NCBI GenBank assembly: GCA_009760855.2
Contig: WPIO01000092.1
Span: forward strand, 1,484,501 to 1,548,500
DNA: 64,000 bases
Reading direction: 5' to 3'
Source of the DNA: Cristatella mucedo
Lineage: Eukaryota; Bryozoa; Phylactolaemata; Cristatellidae
Shown: positions 46,235 to 57,235 of the stretch, in pieces
How positions within the stretch are numbered: the stretch's first letter is position 1
How the letters are laid out: each line of letters opens with the position of its first letter
Position numbers and translations under genes: made by a program
The notes under the pieces: generated by a model
The model's database searches: none
Told to the model about the DNA's origin: nothing
What the model saw: only the letters and a program-made list of their open reading frames with translations

Positions 46235-47150
46235 AGAAAGCCATACCTTAACCTGAAATACCTGAACGATTTGATCAAAGGTATTGATCTTACCAAGTTC
46301 AGTGCCGAGCTTCTGACATCTATGCTCATGGAGGTAAACTTGATGCATGTTTGTGGAATAAACAGATCAGGCCCAAAAGTGTCGCCTACTTCTCTCCACC
46401 GTGTTCAGTTTTCAAAATGGGCAGTCTTTAACTATATGACTTGACTATTTAAGCCTACAGAAATCGCTCGTAACCAGAATGAATAGCCCCTATCCAGTTT
46501 TTTCTGGTAGACCCTCAAAAGACGCTTATGCCGAAACTGCACATCAAGTTAGGCCTCATCAAGCAATTCTTCAAGGCTCTAGGCAATGAATCAGCACCTT
46601 TCAAGTATCTCCATCACGTCTCTCCACGGATGTCGGGGGTAAAAGGACAGAGCAGTTACTTTGGTCAGACCACAGATACTGAAGGGTCTTGGAACAGTTT
46701 CGCTGCAGTTATTCACGCCTTACTGAACAATCGCAAGGGTGAAAACTAGGAGCAGCTTCCGTTGAAGAACTATGCCAAAACTAGTTTAAAAATGCTCCTC
46801 CAAGTCCTTATTCTTGATGCTCATCATGACAAATTCAATGAGAATATGGTAGCTTGTTGTTTATTGAGCATGCCACCCCTAACCATTCGATCGTGCTTCC
46901 TTTGCAGCAATTGTAAAGCGCCTAGAAGAGATTGAGTTCCCTGAATGCGCTTTATCAAATGTATTATTGTTATTGTTATTATTATTATAGCTTACTCTGA
47001 GGAGCAAGGCGAGCGCTTCAATCTGGATATGCTACATAATATCAGGATAGATTTGGAAAGTCGTCAACAAAGACAGTATAACGAAAACATGACGAATGAC
47101 ATGTATGTCGACTTCTTCGAGAAAGCAGTTCGAAGTACAGCAGAAAATCC
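46235..47150 (+). pseudogene. Remnant of a widespread transposon-associated protein (GERFHQD type), split by a LINE B tail
   Basis: Reads KYLNDLIKGIDLTKFSAELL early on, then FFLVDPQKTLMPKLHIKLGL, IKQFFKALGNESAPFKYL, SWNSFAAVIHALLNNRKGEN, a stop, LILDAHHDKFNENMVA, and after the insertion AYSEEQGERFNLDM with RQYNENMTNDMYVDFF. These blocks, in this order, are familiar from multicopy uncharacterised animal proteins (LPPLHIKLGLMKQFVKALD ... SEEQGERFHQD). Its biochemical role is not known to me. Stops and frameshifts near 46440 and 46748, and a deletion after the FKYL block, show it is dead. Confidence 0.72.
46856..46987 (+). mobile_element. LINE B tail-only insertion with 6-bp target duplication
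   Basis: TAGCTT is present at 46850-46855 and again at 46988-46993. The 132-base insert carries CCCTAACCATTCGATCGTGC, CCTTTGCAGCAATTGTAAAG, the hairpin AGAGATTGAGTTCCCTG and a TTATTATT tail. Removing the insert and one TAGCTT restores the frame ENMVAYSEEQGERF. Confidence 0.93.
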
Positions 47151-47644
47151 AGGAAATCTCCGATCCATCCTCATTTTTTGTATGACTTTATGTATGGAGT
47201 CATGTCAATTATTATTTTTTGGCTGTTCTCTGAGTAAACGCGAGCCTTAAGTTACAAACGCATCAGTGTTCTCATCGGATGTGGGTCAATTTCAAGTTAA
47301 TCACAGTCCTGATCCTGGCCACGTCCTGCCGCACAAGCGAAGTTCTGAGGGAACAATAGTCATCTTCTGAACTTTGACGCTACAAGGGTGGAAAATGTGT
47401 TGCATAGCCTCAACATTATATTTAGTTATCATATGTTACAAGCAAAACTACGCTCGAGAAGCCCTCAAGCAATGTTGTGATGATAGCGAACCGCCTTCTT
47501 CATTGCTTTTAGTAACTGTGTTCTATAATCATTTCTTTTTAATTTTTAGCGTAGCAACATTCAGTGAGGTTACTGCCAGTAGCTTTAGAACGCGTTCAAG
47601 TTATCTCCCAGTTTTGTCCTAAAGGGTAATTGGCGCTTTCCAGA
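47151..47644. other. No recognisable gene
   Basis: Unassigned sequence after the pseudogene. The ORF at 47374-47622 has no motif. Confidence 0.4.
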
Positions 47645-47875
47645 CTCTTAAGAACTTTTAGTAGGTCCCTGTGATTCGTCTTTAAGCGTTCTGACAGTGC
47701 ATGCTGCCATTAACCGCACTTGCATGCTGACCCTCTGCAGGTCACCCCTATGTTATTCACGTTTATCAAGCATGATACGATTCAAATGTTTCCCTTTGGA
47801 GCAAATCTTGAGCGCCTTGAAGGAGATTTGAGTTCTCTTGACGGCGCTTTATCAAGTGCATTATTATTATTACCC
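47645..47875 (+). mobile_element. LINE family B 3' end
   Basis: AGTAGGTCCCTGTGATTCGT, CAGTGCATGCTGCCATTAAC, CCCTTTGGAGCAAATCTTGA, a diverged hairpin (GAGATTTGAGTTCTCTTGAC) and a TTATTATTATTA tail. Confidence 0.88.
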
Positions 47876-48334
47876 TAATGGGTGTAATCGCAATTGGATG
47901 GCAAAACTTTCTCTAATATAACCGACTTTGTTGCTATTGGCAGTTAAGATTTCAAAAACCAATCCTTCAAATTTGAAGCTTGCAGCACGTCTTGATGAAT
48001 CTTCACGAAATCTAGCTGTTGAATTCGAAAGCATTTCACTTAACCACCACAGCTAAACTCGAGACTGCCCGTCAGCTACATCACACACACAAGACAACTT
48101 GCAACTAATTACAGCCTGGACCAAGGCCCATGAAGATTTTGTTAAAGTTAGGGGCAAATAACTACACTAGTTAAGCTGAGCCTTAAAACATTTTGAGTGC
48201 CCCTAAACCCTATGCAAATCTTTTTCCGGTAACAGTTAAATTGTCTTTCGATGCTTATGCATGCTACCACTAACCGAGTTGACATGCTTCCGTGACAACT
48301 TGGGATAATTCTGGGACTAAACAAAGGCATTAAT
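47876..48334. other. No recognisable gene
   Basis: Unassigned. CATGCTACCACTAACCGAGT near 48263 resembles LINE B 3' UTR words, so an old fragment is possible. Confidence 0.4.
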
Positions 48335-48369
48335 ATGCTGAACAGAAGAGGTGTGACAGCTTACCACTG

Positions 48370-48492
48370 TAGTTGTTCGTAGGATTTCAATAAATGTTTT
48401 TACATGCTGTGCTACTTGAGCAAGACATCGCAGAAAGTCAATTACACGGGATAGCAGCCACAGCAGCTGTGACCACACTGGATTTTACTAAA
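48370..48492 (+). repeat. Repeat R1 fragment, 3' side
   Basis: GGATTTCAATAAATGTTTTT, CATCGCAGAAAGTCAATTAC, GCCACAGCAGCTGTGACCAC match the second half of R1 at 42785-42880 and 60248-60360. It lies just past the 3' end of RPS17. Confidence 0.65.
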
Positions 48493-48541
48493 ACATATAT
48501 AAAAACTTTCACCAATTGGTGAATGAACATTCATTCGACGA

Positions 48542-48547
48542 TTTATT
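48542..48547 (-). promoter_or_regulatory. RPS17: RPS17 polyadenylation signal
   Basis: AATAAA on the minus strand, 12 bases after the stop codon, which gives a very short 3' UTR as is common for ribosomal protein genes. Confidence 0.75.
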
Positions 48548-48559
48548 CATCCATAACGC

Positions 48560-49082
48560 TTAGGCTGTTGCTCCGCCAGCAGGTGCTCCAGCACCTTTCT
48601 CATTGCCTCCCTGATTTCTCGGGCCTCTGTACGAGGTGTTCGAGATAGGCTGTGTCACCTGAAGGCCAGGAATGTTCGGAAAGTCCTGGAAACAAGTTTG
48701 ATATAAATATGAGCACACAGGTCAAGGACACTGGCAAAGCACAGCAGCAATACAAAATTCCAAGGGATTTACTTACCAAAGCCTTCAACATCTCCTTGGT
48801 GTCAGGGTCCACTTCAATTGGATCTTGTTCAATGTACGACGTCTACAAGAGATTAGATCACTAGTAGCCTATATGCCGAGCAAGCGACGGGTCTCTGCTG
48901 AAGGCCACGGTTGGTGACATGTAATCACCTCTGGTACATAGTTGTCTCTCCTCTCTCTCTCCTCCTCCTGGAGCTTGATGGATATACCCCTGACTGGACC
49001 AGCTTGAATCCTCTTCATAAGGTGGGTTACGAACCTAAAAGTAAACAAAACTTGTGCTTAACAGGATGCCCCGGGGGGGGGG

Positions 49083-49113
<31 letters not shown>

Positions 49114-51729
49114 TACACATAATTTGCAACAGACTAAATTGGTGGCTTGGAAGCTATTCGTTATAAGTTTGTTGCTGCAGATGGCAGCACGGGGCACATT
49201 CCATTGAATTAAATAGAATTATATGGTTTTAACGATTTACTCAAGCCAAAGCCAGACAACGAAACAAACAATGCAACCTATATGCATGCATTAAGTACTT
49301 ACACGGCAGAAGGCACGTGTAGGAGGTATATTAAAAAGGGCGACTTGTCTCCAGGCAAAACTGAGTATCACAAATCAGGACTGGTGGTGCAAGAGACAGG
49401 TCACTTTTTGACTAAGCAAAAGCTAAGGGCACGTGAAGTGAAGTGAGTAAGCAACCAGTAAAGAAAACTGAACAGGACATCAGCTCGGCAGTAGTCTGCT
49501 GGGCATGCAGGCGATGTAATCCCCCACATGAAGGCCATCGAGATAGTTTTGTACATAGCTGGAGAGGTGTCCACCAAGCAAGGTCTTCTTTTATCGAGTC
49601 ATCAGACTCAACGAAGAGAAGTACACCGAAACATTGGCATGGGCAGTAGAGACAGCAGCTTCTCACACACGTCCAATGCACAGTTGAATGAAGAAGGCTG
49701 GCAGACATCAGCATTTACAAGCCCGATAAATACCCAGTAAGTGTAAGAAAATGCCATTTATGCATTTATAATACGCCAACAGTTAAAAAGAACAAAACCG
49801 AGCCTCCTTTCTCCCTTTTACAAAACATTTGTTGCGTGGTTTTTGCTCATGAACAATTATTCAAAAAAGCTGCAGTTAGGTAACTCTAATTCTAATACAG
49901 GACACAGAACGAGTAGTGACACGCAAACTAAGTTCTACATGCCCCTTGATTGATTCAACGGCATTTGATTAAATAAAAAAAATCGTGGCAGGATAATATT
50001 AAAATCTTCGGAGCCTAAAGTAGGGATATCAAGGCAATCTACACTTCATCGATGCTTTTCACAATTTATACTTACACTTCACACAAACACACCATAACCT
50101 GTTTAGTTACCTTCCTGCCATACAGCCTATATACCCTACAACTAGTAGGCTGCATTCACTGGCGGCATTTGCACTTGGATGGCAGCAAACATCCCCTAAT
50201 TGAGCGACTACAAAACCTGCTTGCTAATTACGGGCAAACCGTGTTACTCGAGAGCATAATCCTTAAAATTGGCCAGGCTAGCATCTCCCACAGCACAAGG
50301 ACAAAATCTAAAAGCATTATTTTAAAGTGAACTATAACTTACTACACTACCTTAGCTCCAGCCGGTTAACACTAGTTTTTTTAGGCCTGCTTTGATTAGG
50401 ATTCCAGAGCCAATGTGGCTTATGCATGAGCGACAACCACACAAGTATACCCTTATGTAACTCGCTGGTAGAGGGTCTTCCCTTGTGTGAAATAAAGCTT
50501 AAAGTAGTCTGAATGTAGCAGCCGCCACACAACATCACATCTGCACATTAAGTTCGCATGCTCCCACAGCTTAAAACTCACTCAGTCCCAAATCCCACAT
50601 CAGTAATTAGCTAAATACACCTGATCTCCTGAGTAATTGCAGAGCCTGTGCCATCTGTTCTGTCTTCTAATGCGTGTCGAAACGGAGCATGTTATTACTA
50701 ACGTTGGGATATGCTTACTTTCCAACATATGCCAAGTGCTAGGACATTTTAGCACTATACAATCGTCTTGATTTTAAAAGGCGATAATTGGCAGCATTAC
50801 TGAGCTAGCAATGGCTACAGCTTGAAGAAGCATTTCTTTTAATTTTCAAGCAGAAAACCATGTCACACCAACAACCACGCTCACGACGCCCACAGCATTG
50901 TCGGTTCGGTGCATTAGTGGTGGCGCCGAATCGCTGCGGGTGAACCACGGCAAACCAAGGCAGTATGAGGGTCTGCCGCATGAACGCATCTCAGCAGACA
51001 GCGGCAATGAACGTACCCCGAGAGGCATGCACAAGGTTAGAGTCATGGCATTGCTAACAGCAGCACGCATCCCTCAAGCTCTCCGGGGCCGAGGCTGTTT
51101 GAATACACCTTCGCGAGTAAAACTGCGCAGGCTAAATATGCTTTGGAGACCGCTGCGATACTGTACGCAGCAACGTCGACGGCCACAGTAAGAGGCAAAG
51201 CACTAAACTCAAGCAGCGTAACCCAGTACACCGAAACGAACACCGACTCGTACGCGCAAATCGCGACACGCATCTCGCAAGGGCCGGTCGCGATGGAACA
51301 ACTGGTCAGGCTACAAAGTCGGCGAACGCCGCCGCCTCGGGCAGGTAGAGGCACATGTAGAGGGCAACCACACAGAGCGTGTGCACCGGCTTACCCGGCG
51401 ATTTTGTTCCTCAGCGGCTTGCTCGGAACAATAGCGATCTCTTCACATATCCTTTTGTTTGTGTGGAAATCTAGAGTAAGCCTGGTGTAGTACTTCTCTA
51501 TGATAACACGGGATGCTTTCTTGACGGTCTTCGTGCGTACACGACCCTGCGAACAGCGAAAGGCTCATGCACAATCATACGATGCCAACTTTTACAAGAA
51601 AGAAACAAACGTAGCATTCCATCATAGAAGCATTCGGCTTTTTTACCATGGTACGGGGCACAAATATAGCACACAGGTACCAGATGGATAGGATTGAACA
51701 AAGACGCCACAAGCTACAGTACCCACCAT
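48560..51729 (-). CDS. RPS17: 40S ribosomal protein eS17, 5 coding exons
   Basis: Minus-strand CDS joins 51729-51727, 51546-51395, 49034-48929, 48842-48777 and 48685-48560: 453 nt, 150 aa (human 135). It is a component of the small cytosolic ribosomal subunit. Conserved text: [104 protein letters not shown] and GLQVTQP. The ending [24 protein letters not shown] is a Gly/Ala-rich extension beyond the usual RGP end. All introns are GT-AG (GTGGGT, GTAAGC, GTGATT, GTAAGT donors) and keep frame. The ATG is the only coding triplet of exon 1. Intron 2 (2.36 kb) holds a G/GA repeat and an old LINE B piece; introns 3 and 4 are under 100 bases. Confidence 0.97.
49072..49107. repeat. G run and (GA)n in RPS17 intron 2
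   Basis: About twelve G followed by twelve GA units, close to the intron's 3' splice site; in the transcript it is a CT then C tract about 40-75 bases upstream of the acceptor. Confidence 0.93.
49108..50049. other. RPS17 intron 2, unassigned
   Basis: No recognised repeat. ORFs at 49412-49740 on both strands mirror each other and have no motif. No clear box C/D or H/ACA snoRNA was found in this or the other RPS17 introns by eye. Confidence 0.4.
50050..50310 (+). mobile_element. Old LINE family B fragment in RPS17 intron 2
   Basis: CTTTTCACAATTTATACTTA, GCACTTGGATGGCAGCAAAC, CTTAAAATTGGCCAGGCTAG and CATCTCCCACAGCACAAG match, in order, the LINE B text for FTVYTLP, RTWMAAN, LKIGSA and ISPVES. 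Heavily diverged; antisense to RPS17. Confidence 0.65.
50311..51394. other. RPS17 intron 2, 5' part, unassigned
   Basis: The part 50880-51390 is GC-richer with open frames on both strands but no motif. Probably plain intron near the promoter. Confidence 0.4.
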
Positions 51730-51790
51730 CTTGCCCGGCGAAGTTTAAGAGACCGGAAGTACGTCGGGCGGCCGGACGACCAATGTGGGA
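51730..51790 (-). promoter_or_regulatory. RPS17: RPS17 promoter region
   Basis: In the direction of the gene: ATTGG (CCAAT box complement, 51780-51784), ACTTCCGG (ETS-type, 51760-51753), then GTCTCTTAAAC and the ATG. A pyrimidine-rich start (TOP-like) near TCTCTT is possible. No TATA box. Confidence 0.5.
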
Positions 51791-51957
51791 GACGGGGTAT
51801 CTTACGATGAACGCGTGGAATACTTAGTTTCAGTTTATTATTTTTCAAGTTAGTAACAATAGTTTACAGTTATAAACTTCACAATGTAATACGGGAAGTA
51901 ATAACTGTAGGATATTCATTAACCATTCTACGGCTGCTTCCATCGGTTCACAAGTTA

Positions 51958-52029
51958 GCCGTGATAGTATAGTGGTTAGTACTTCGCGTTGTGGCCGCGA
52001 TAACCCAGGTTCGACTCCTGGTCACGGCA
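51958..52029 (+). tRNA. trnH-GUG: tRNA-His (anticodon GTG)
   Basis: 72 bases fold into a full cloverleaf: acceptor GCCGTGA with TCACGGC, anticodon stem TCGCG/CGCGA around loop TTGTGGC (anticodon GTG at 51991-51993), and T stem CCAGG/CCTGG around TTCGACT. The discriminator A is at 52029 and no CCA is encoded, as in eukaryotes. Box A (TAGTATAGTGGTTAGTAC) and box B (GGTTCGACTCC) are intact. A T6 pol III stop lies at 52063-52068. It sits 228 bases upstream of the RPS17 start, divergently oriented. G at -1 is absent (C/A region), as expected since it is added after transcription. Confidence 0.97.
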
Positions 52030-52062
52030 GAGGCTCTCTCTGGCGGCGCGGGTGAACCATGC

Positions 52063-52068
52063 TTTTTT
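52063..52068 (+). terminator. Pol III terminator of tRNA-His
   Basis: Run of six T, 34 bases after the tRNA 3' end; the first T run of at least four after the gene. Confidence 0.7.
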
Positions 52069-52194
52069 ATTAGTTCATTAAACGACTACTGTGACGTGAA
52101 CTAGTGGAATTGGAAAGCGACAAGTAGCAGCATGGGCCAGCTCTAGCTGAAAAAACGTCACATTGTTTTTCCACGGAGCTCGGATATAGGCGTA

Positions 52195-53765
52195 TTGCGT
52201 TCACATTCTGGCTTTAGAGCTAATCACTCCAAAGTCAGCATTGCTTAGGGTCTACGACGACCTACTTAGGAATGCAGACATGGATAGAGTTTATTTGCTA
52301 GTTTTGCACGATATTTCGGGCGCTTTCGATAATATCGATCACCAAGTTCTTCTAGAGCACCCCTAATCTCGCCTGAAAAATCTTATAGAGCGTCTCTCCT
52401 TTCGCCTTCTCAATTCTTACATCATCATGATCATTTCGCCTGGTAATCACTGGCACTGCTCTGCAACGGTTCAGGTCCTGTCTCAGTGGGAGACTCCAGA
52501 GTATTGACGTGAATGGACGAAGAGCATCCGATGTACCTCTGAAATATGGGGTACCACAGGGCTCCGTGCTACAGTCCGGTTCTTTTCACGGTTTATACTC
52601 TCCCTCTTGCTGTTGTGATTGCCAAGCACAATCTGGGCTTTCACTTCTATGCCGATGACACAACTCAGTCGTACCTTTGTTTTGATCCCTCCCAGCCTTC
52701 GAGCACCTCAAATTCTCTCAACTCTCGTGCTGAATTTATTGATGACATCCGCACATGTACGGCGGCAAATTTTCTCAAATTAAGCTATGATAAAAATAAC
52801 TTACTAGTTATGGGCAAACCCAGTGTGATTCAGAAATCGGAAAGGTTAACGCTCAAAATCGGCTCTGCCAGCATATCTCCTGTTGAATCTTCACGAAATC
52901 TAGGTGTCACGTTCTAAAGTGACCTTTCGTTAGACGACCACATCAGCTACACAGTAAATGTTGCCTACTATCAGCTACGTAACATTGCTTAAACTCGGGC
53001 TCGTTTAGATAGGGATACCACATCTAAGTTGGTCCATGCACTTGCGACATCCCATCTTGACTTTTGTAACTCACTGCTTGCTGGCCTACCGGCCTGTGCA
53101 ATCAGGCGCTTACAGCTGGTGCAAAACTCTGCAGCTAGGCTTGTTTGTCGTGAGCGTTGCAGTTGCCACATTACACCACTTCTCGCCGACCTGCACTGGC
53201 TCCCAGTCAAGCAACGGATTCACTTCAAGGTTTTGTCGCTCCCTTTTAGGTCACTTCATTCGTTGGCTCCAGCCTATCTCTCAGATCTACTCCCCCCACC
53301 AGGCCAAGCATCGTACCACAGGCTTTTCGGAATCCAACAGTTTACCAATTACCTCGTACAAACCTCAAATTCTTTGGAGACCGTGCATTTAGTTCGTTTG
53401 CTCCCAAAGCCTGGAACTCACTCCCGACTTGCCACACAACATCCTCTGACTTGACCACGTTACAAAAGAACTTAAAAACACACCTAATAAGACAGCATTT
53501 ACTGGGGTTGATTCGTCCTGTTGATTGAGCCCTGTGATTCGTCCTTTATGTGCTTATGTGTGCTGACAGTGTGCATGCTGCCACTTACCAAACATGAATG
53601 CTGACCCTGTGCATGTCACCCCTAACCATGTTATTCATGTTGTTCATCAATCAAGATATTACTCACCATTCAATCGCGTTTCCCTTTTCAGCAAATTTAA
53701 AACACCCAGAAAGAGATTGAGTTCTCTGAGGGCACTTCATCAAGTGTATTATTATTATTATAATA
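52195..53765 (+). mobile_element. LINE family B copy, RT domain to (TTA)n tail
   Basis: LLVLHDISGAFDNIDHQVLL opens the RT. A decayed middle follows, then FTVYTLPLAVVIAKHNLGFH, FYADDTTQSYLCFDPSQ (a duplicated Thr codon after YADD), IRTCTAANFLKLSYDKNNLL and KPSVIQKSERLTLKIGSASI. The C-terminal side reads LQLVQNSAARLVCRERCSCH and LADLHWLPVKQRIHFKVLSL. The 3' UTR and hairpin tail end near 53762. YADD is kept, but frameshifts near 52550, 52915 and 53300 kill the ORF. Confidence 0.92.
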
Positions 53766-53799
53766 GTGTCGTTTCCTCCTCCGACGTAAATTAAAACCC

Positions 53800-54225
53800 A
53801 ATTTTTGGATGATAATCGTTTACATATAACTTTTACGAGCCTCAAATATTTTGGACACCGTGCCTTTAGTTCGAATGCCCCCAAAGCCTGGAACTCACTC
53901 CCGACTAGCGTCACAACAATCCCTGACATGACCACATTAAAAAGGAAACTAGGAGCACATCTATTTATCACAGCAATTTGTGGGTCCGCGTGATTTGTCC
54001 TTTATGGGCTTATAAATGCTGCCTCTGTGCTTGCTGCCACTAACTATATTTGCATGGTGACCTGGTGCACATAACGTCTAATCAAGTTGTGCTTGATGTC
54101 ATCGAGCATGCTACCACTGACCACCCAATCATGCTTCCTTGGCAGATAATGTAAAGTGCCTAGAAAGAGATTGAGCTCTCTGAAGGCGTTCGAACAAATG
54201 TATTATTATTATTATCACTGCTGTT
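53800..54225 (+). mobile_element. Second LINE family B 3' end
   Basis: TSLKYFGHRAFSSNAPKAWN then SLPTSVTTIPDMTTLKRKLG, followed by the family B 3' UTR and the hairpin AAGTGCCTAGAAAGAGATTG with a TTATTATT tail. Directly follows the previous copy's tail. Confidence 0.9.
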
Positions 54226-54444
54226 GGTAGCTATCTGATCCAGTAATCGAAGCAGTTGCAGCGTAAGCCACTTATAATAATGGCAACCGGACGCAGGCTA
54301 AGCAGAGTTCTATTTAAAGCTTCTTTTACATGTAGCCTCTACCCCATCCCAAAATTTCGTTACGCCAACGAAAGCAAGTATCCTTATGTCTCATCGGTTG
54401 CAGGTAGATTTTTCTCGGAAGACTTTGGCACGCATATGGCTACG

Positions 54445-54593
54445 ATGGTTCGTCCAGTGGTTAAGGTGCTCGCCCCGAACCAAGATCGAGGTGAATTTAT
54501 TCGATGACCGTGATCGTGGGCTCAAGCCCAGCAACTTATGTGAAGCACCTGAATAGAGATTAAGTTCTCTTAGGGCAATATATAAATAGATTA
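54445..54593 (+). mobile_element. SINE-2 copy
   Basis: GATGGTTCGTCCAGTGGTTA head, GGTGCTCGCCCCGAACCAAG, a GGTGAATTTATTCGATGACC insert shared with the copy at 5423, GGGCTCAAGCCCAGC B box, GAATAGAGATTAAGTTCTCT and a TTAGGGCAATATATAAATAG tail. Confidence 0.87.
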
Positions 54594-55129
54594 TATATTG
54601 CTACGTAATCCCTATCGTTACGATTCGTCTATTAAGGTACTGCGTTTAGTGTATGCAGCTTACATTTGTTGTTTGATCTCATGCTTGGACTTCTTTGCGG
54701 CTACGGTTCACAGATCGAGCCTCTTTCCTACGCAGAGCCATTCCATAGTGCCACCCATTTTGAGTGACTCTCCTAAAATGAGCACTGCACCACTCGATTT
54801 TTATATCAGATAACCTTCGTCTAAGCGCCGTTGAAAACTGCAAATTTGATCGAATCAAATTGTCTTTGTCATGACTCACTGTCAGTTTGTTCTGTACGAA
54901 TTGAGTGTTTCGTTCGAGCAGACGTGGTTCTATTGAACGTTTTGTTCAAGCAGACATGTTATTGAAACGGATCAAAAATTGGGCGGCTTCCCGAGAAAAA
55001 ATATATACTATCGAGTTACGGTGCTCGCATTCGTCGCATCGAGGCTATTACTGCTTCGTTATATTAGCAACTCGACGAACAATGTCATGAGAAATTCAAG
55101 TCGTGCAGTTTTAGGCGAAACTACTGGCA

Positions 55130-55132
<3 letters not shown>
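54594..55132. other. No recognisable gene
   Basis: Unassigned. GTTTCGTTCGAGCAGACGTG and GTTTTGTTCAAGCAGACATG (54907 and 54943) are an imperfect 20-base direct repeat. Confidence 0.4.

Positions 55133-55209
<77 letters not shown>
55133..55209. repeat. (GA)n microsatellite
   Basis: Uninterrupted GA tract of about 77 bases. Confidence 0.97.
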
Positions 55210-55210
<1 letters not shown>

Positions 55211-55599
55211 AGCTGAGATAATTGTTAGGGTTGTGGTACTCCAGCGAAGCTATTTTCCCTAAAATATCTTAAAAGTATTAATTGCATAACTGTCTCCTGT
55301 GATTTAATCAAAAGGAGTGACTTTGGCATATTTATTTCAGGTTGTACTAGCATTTGTAACTAATTAATCAGGCTACATGTACATGCCTTCAGCGAGATGT
55401 TGATGTGTTTATTGGCAAATTGAATCCATTTAACTTGCATGGCACACTTTGTACGTACTTAACATCTTTCCATCTTCAATGCCGGTCGTGACCCAGCTTG
55501 TGTGCCTCGTAAAGAACACGTGAAACTGTCCCAGACGAAGGCAGTCGTTGGATCTCACGGCAAAACGGCGCATTTAACTAAAGATTATCAGTCGCGCCC
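55210..55599. other. No recognisable gene
   Basis: Unassigned sequence between the GA tract and the LINE A tail. Confidence 0.4.
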
Positions 55600-57235
55600 G
55601 TCCGAATGTAATTTAACGTCATGTAATGTAATGTAATTTATCTCCGTCTGTAGCTACACAAAGTCATAAAAACCATGTGGGTGTTACGAAGGAGAGTTTG
55701 TATAGCGCACTCACAGCCTAAGCGGCTTTCGGTACGCATTCGGTAGCCAACAGACTTTGTCTCACGCAACAAAGAGAAAGTGGCAAGCATAGCAGAGTCA
55801 GGAGAGCAGTTGAGGTAGTGAGTAGCATGGAAGTAGCAGCTCAGGACCGGTGGAAAGGATGAGCCATAGTCGGCAGTTGGAGAGTAGATGTCGTTGCGTA
55901 AGAAACGTGGAAGCGAGTTCCACAGTCTAGGACCTGCTGAGCTAAAGCTTCAGTCGCCAATGGTCTTTAAGCAGAGGAATGGAACAGCTAATTTATTGTC
56001 CACACAGGACCTGAGGGCGCGAACAGGCTGAAACTGGTGCAGCAGTTCATCTAGGTACGAAGGAGCCAAGCCGAGGCGGGCCTTGTGGGTCAGCGTAAGA
56101 ACTTTGCTTTATATCCGTTGCTTAACCGGCATCCATCAGAGCTCTTTTAGCAAAGGAGACACGTGCTCAAACCTCTAGGACTTGAAGACCAGCCTTGCAG
56201 CCATATTCATAGTCAGCTGAGTGGCCTAATAGCTTTCTTTGGCAGCCCAGCCAAAAGGCAATTACAATAATCAAGCCGAGACAGAACTAAAGAGCTAGTT
56301 AAATTTTTTATAAGCAACTGTGGGAGACAGCTCCTGATCTTGGATAGGGATCGGACGTGATGGCTAGCTGTAGAAGAAGTCTTCTGAATGAAGCTTTTAA
56401 AATTGACGCAGCTGCCGAAAACTACAACTAAAATTTGAGCACGTGGTGATGGTCGCACAATAGCATCACCTATTAGAAGAGCAAAGCCTTTGAATCCAGC
56501 CACACGCTGAGGGTGTCCTAGGAGTAGTAGTTCGGTTTTATCATCATTTAATTTCAGGAAGTTTTCCGACATTCAGGATCGAATTTCGGAAAAGCAAGCA
56601 TTCAGTTTCTCAGTTGCTGCAGCAGCAGGTTCCGACGGTTTGAATGACAAATACAACTGAGTATCGTCAGCATAGAAGTGATATCCTATTCCATGGGCCT
56701 TAATCACTTTTCCCAGAGGTTGAGTATAAATGGAGAACAGCAAGAGACCGAGGACAGACCCTTGAGGGACTCCACAGGTGACCCTTCTCGTGTGTGAGAC
56801 CTGACCCCCACACGACACGGATTGAACACGATCGGACAAGTATGATTTAAACCACGCCCCGTGCTTCGTCTGCCAGACCGATCGTTGTTCTCAATCGTTC
56901 GAGCAGAACTTCGTGATCAATGGTGTCGAAGGCAGCAGACAGATCTAGCAGAGCTAGGGCAGTGACATTCTCGTCGTCGTCGCCACGTAGAATGTCATTG
57001 CTTACGCGGAGGAGAGCAGTTTTAGTGGAGTGCTGCCTCTTGAACCCTGATTGAAAGGTTTCTGACATTTCATTATTTTCAACATGTTCAACCAGCTGCT
57101 TAGCAACAATTTTTTCAAGAATCTGACAAGAAAGGAAGAAGGGAAACTGGGTGATAGTTTACAAGGACCTTTGTATCGAATCCAGGCTTTTTAAGTATGC
57201 GTCGAACGATGCCTTCTTTGTCTTTAGTTCGACCT
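55600..57235 (-). mobile_element. LINE family A copy, RT domain to 3' tail
   Basis: Minus strand: LSKILEKIVAKQLVEHVENN-like start near 57120, [100 protein letters not shown] and LTSSLVLSRLDYCNCLLAGL. The complete 3' UTR follows, with an ATTACATTACATTACATGA tail near 55615-55640. Among the best-kept copies; YADD intact, frame lost near 56855 and 56210. Confidence 0.93.

Noticed and set aside
51547..51724. Possible snoRNA in RPS17 intron 1 (TGATGG word on the minus strand)
   Set aside because: No matching D box (CTGA) and terminal stem at a fitting distance.
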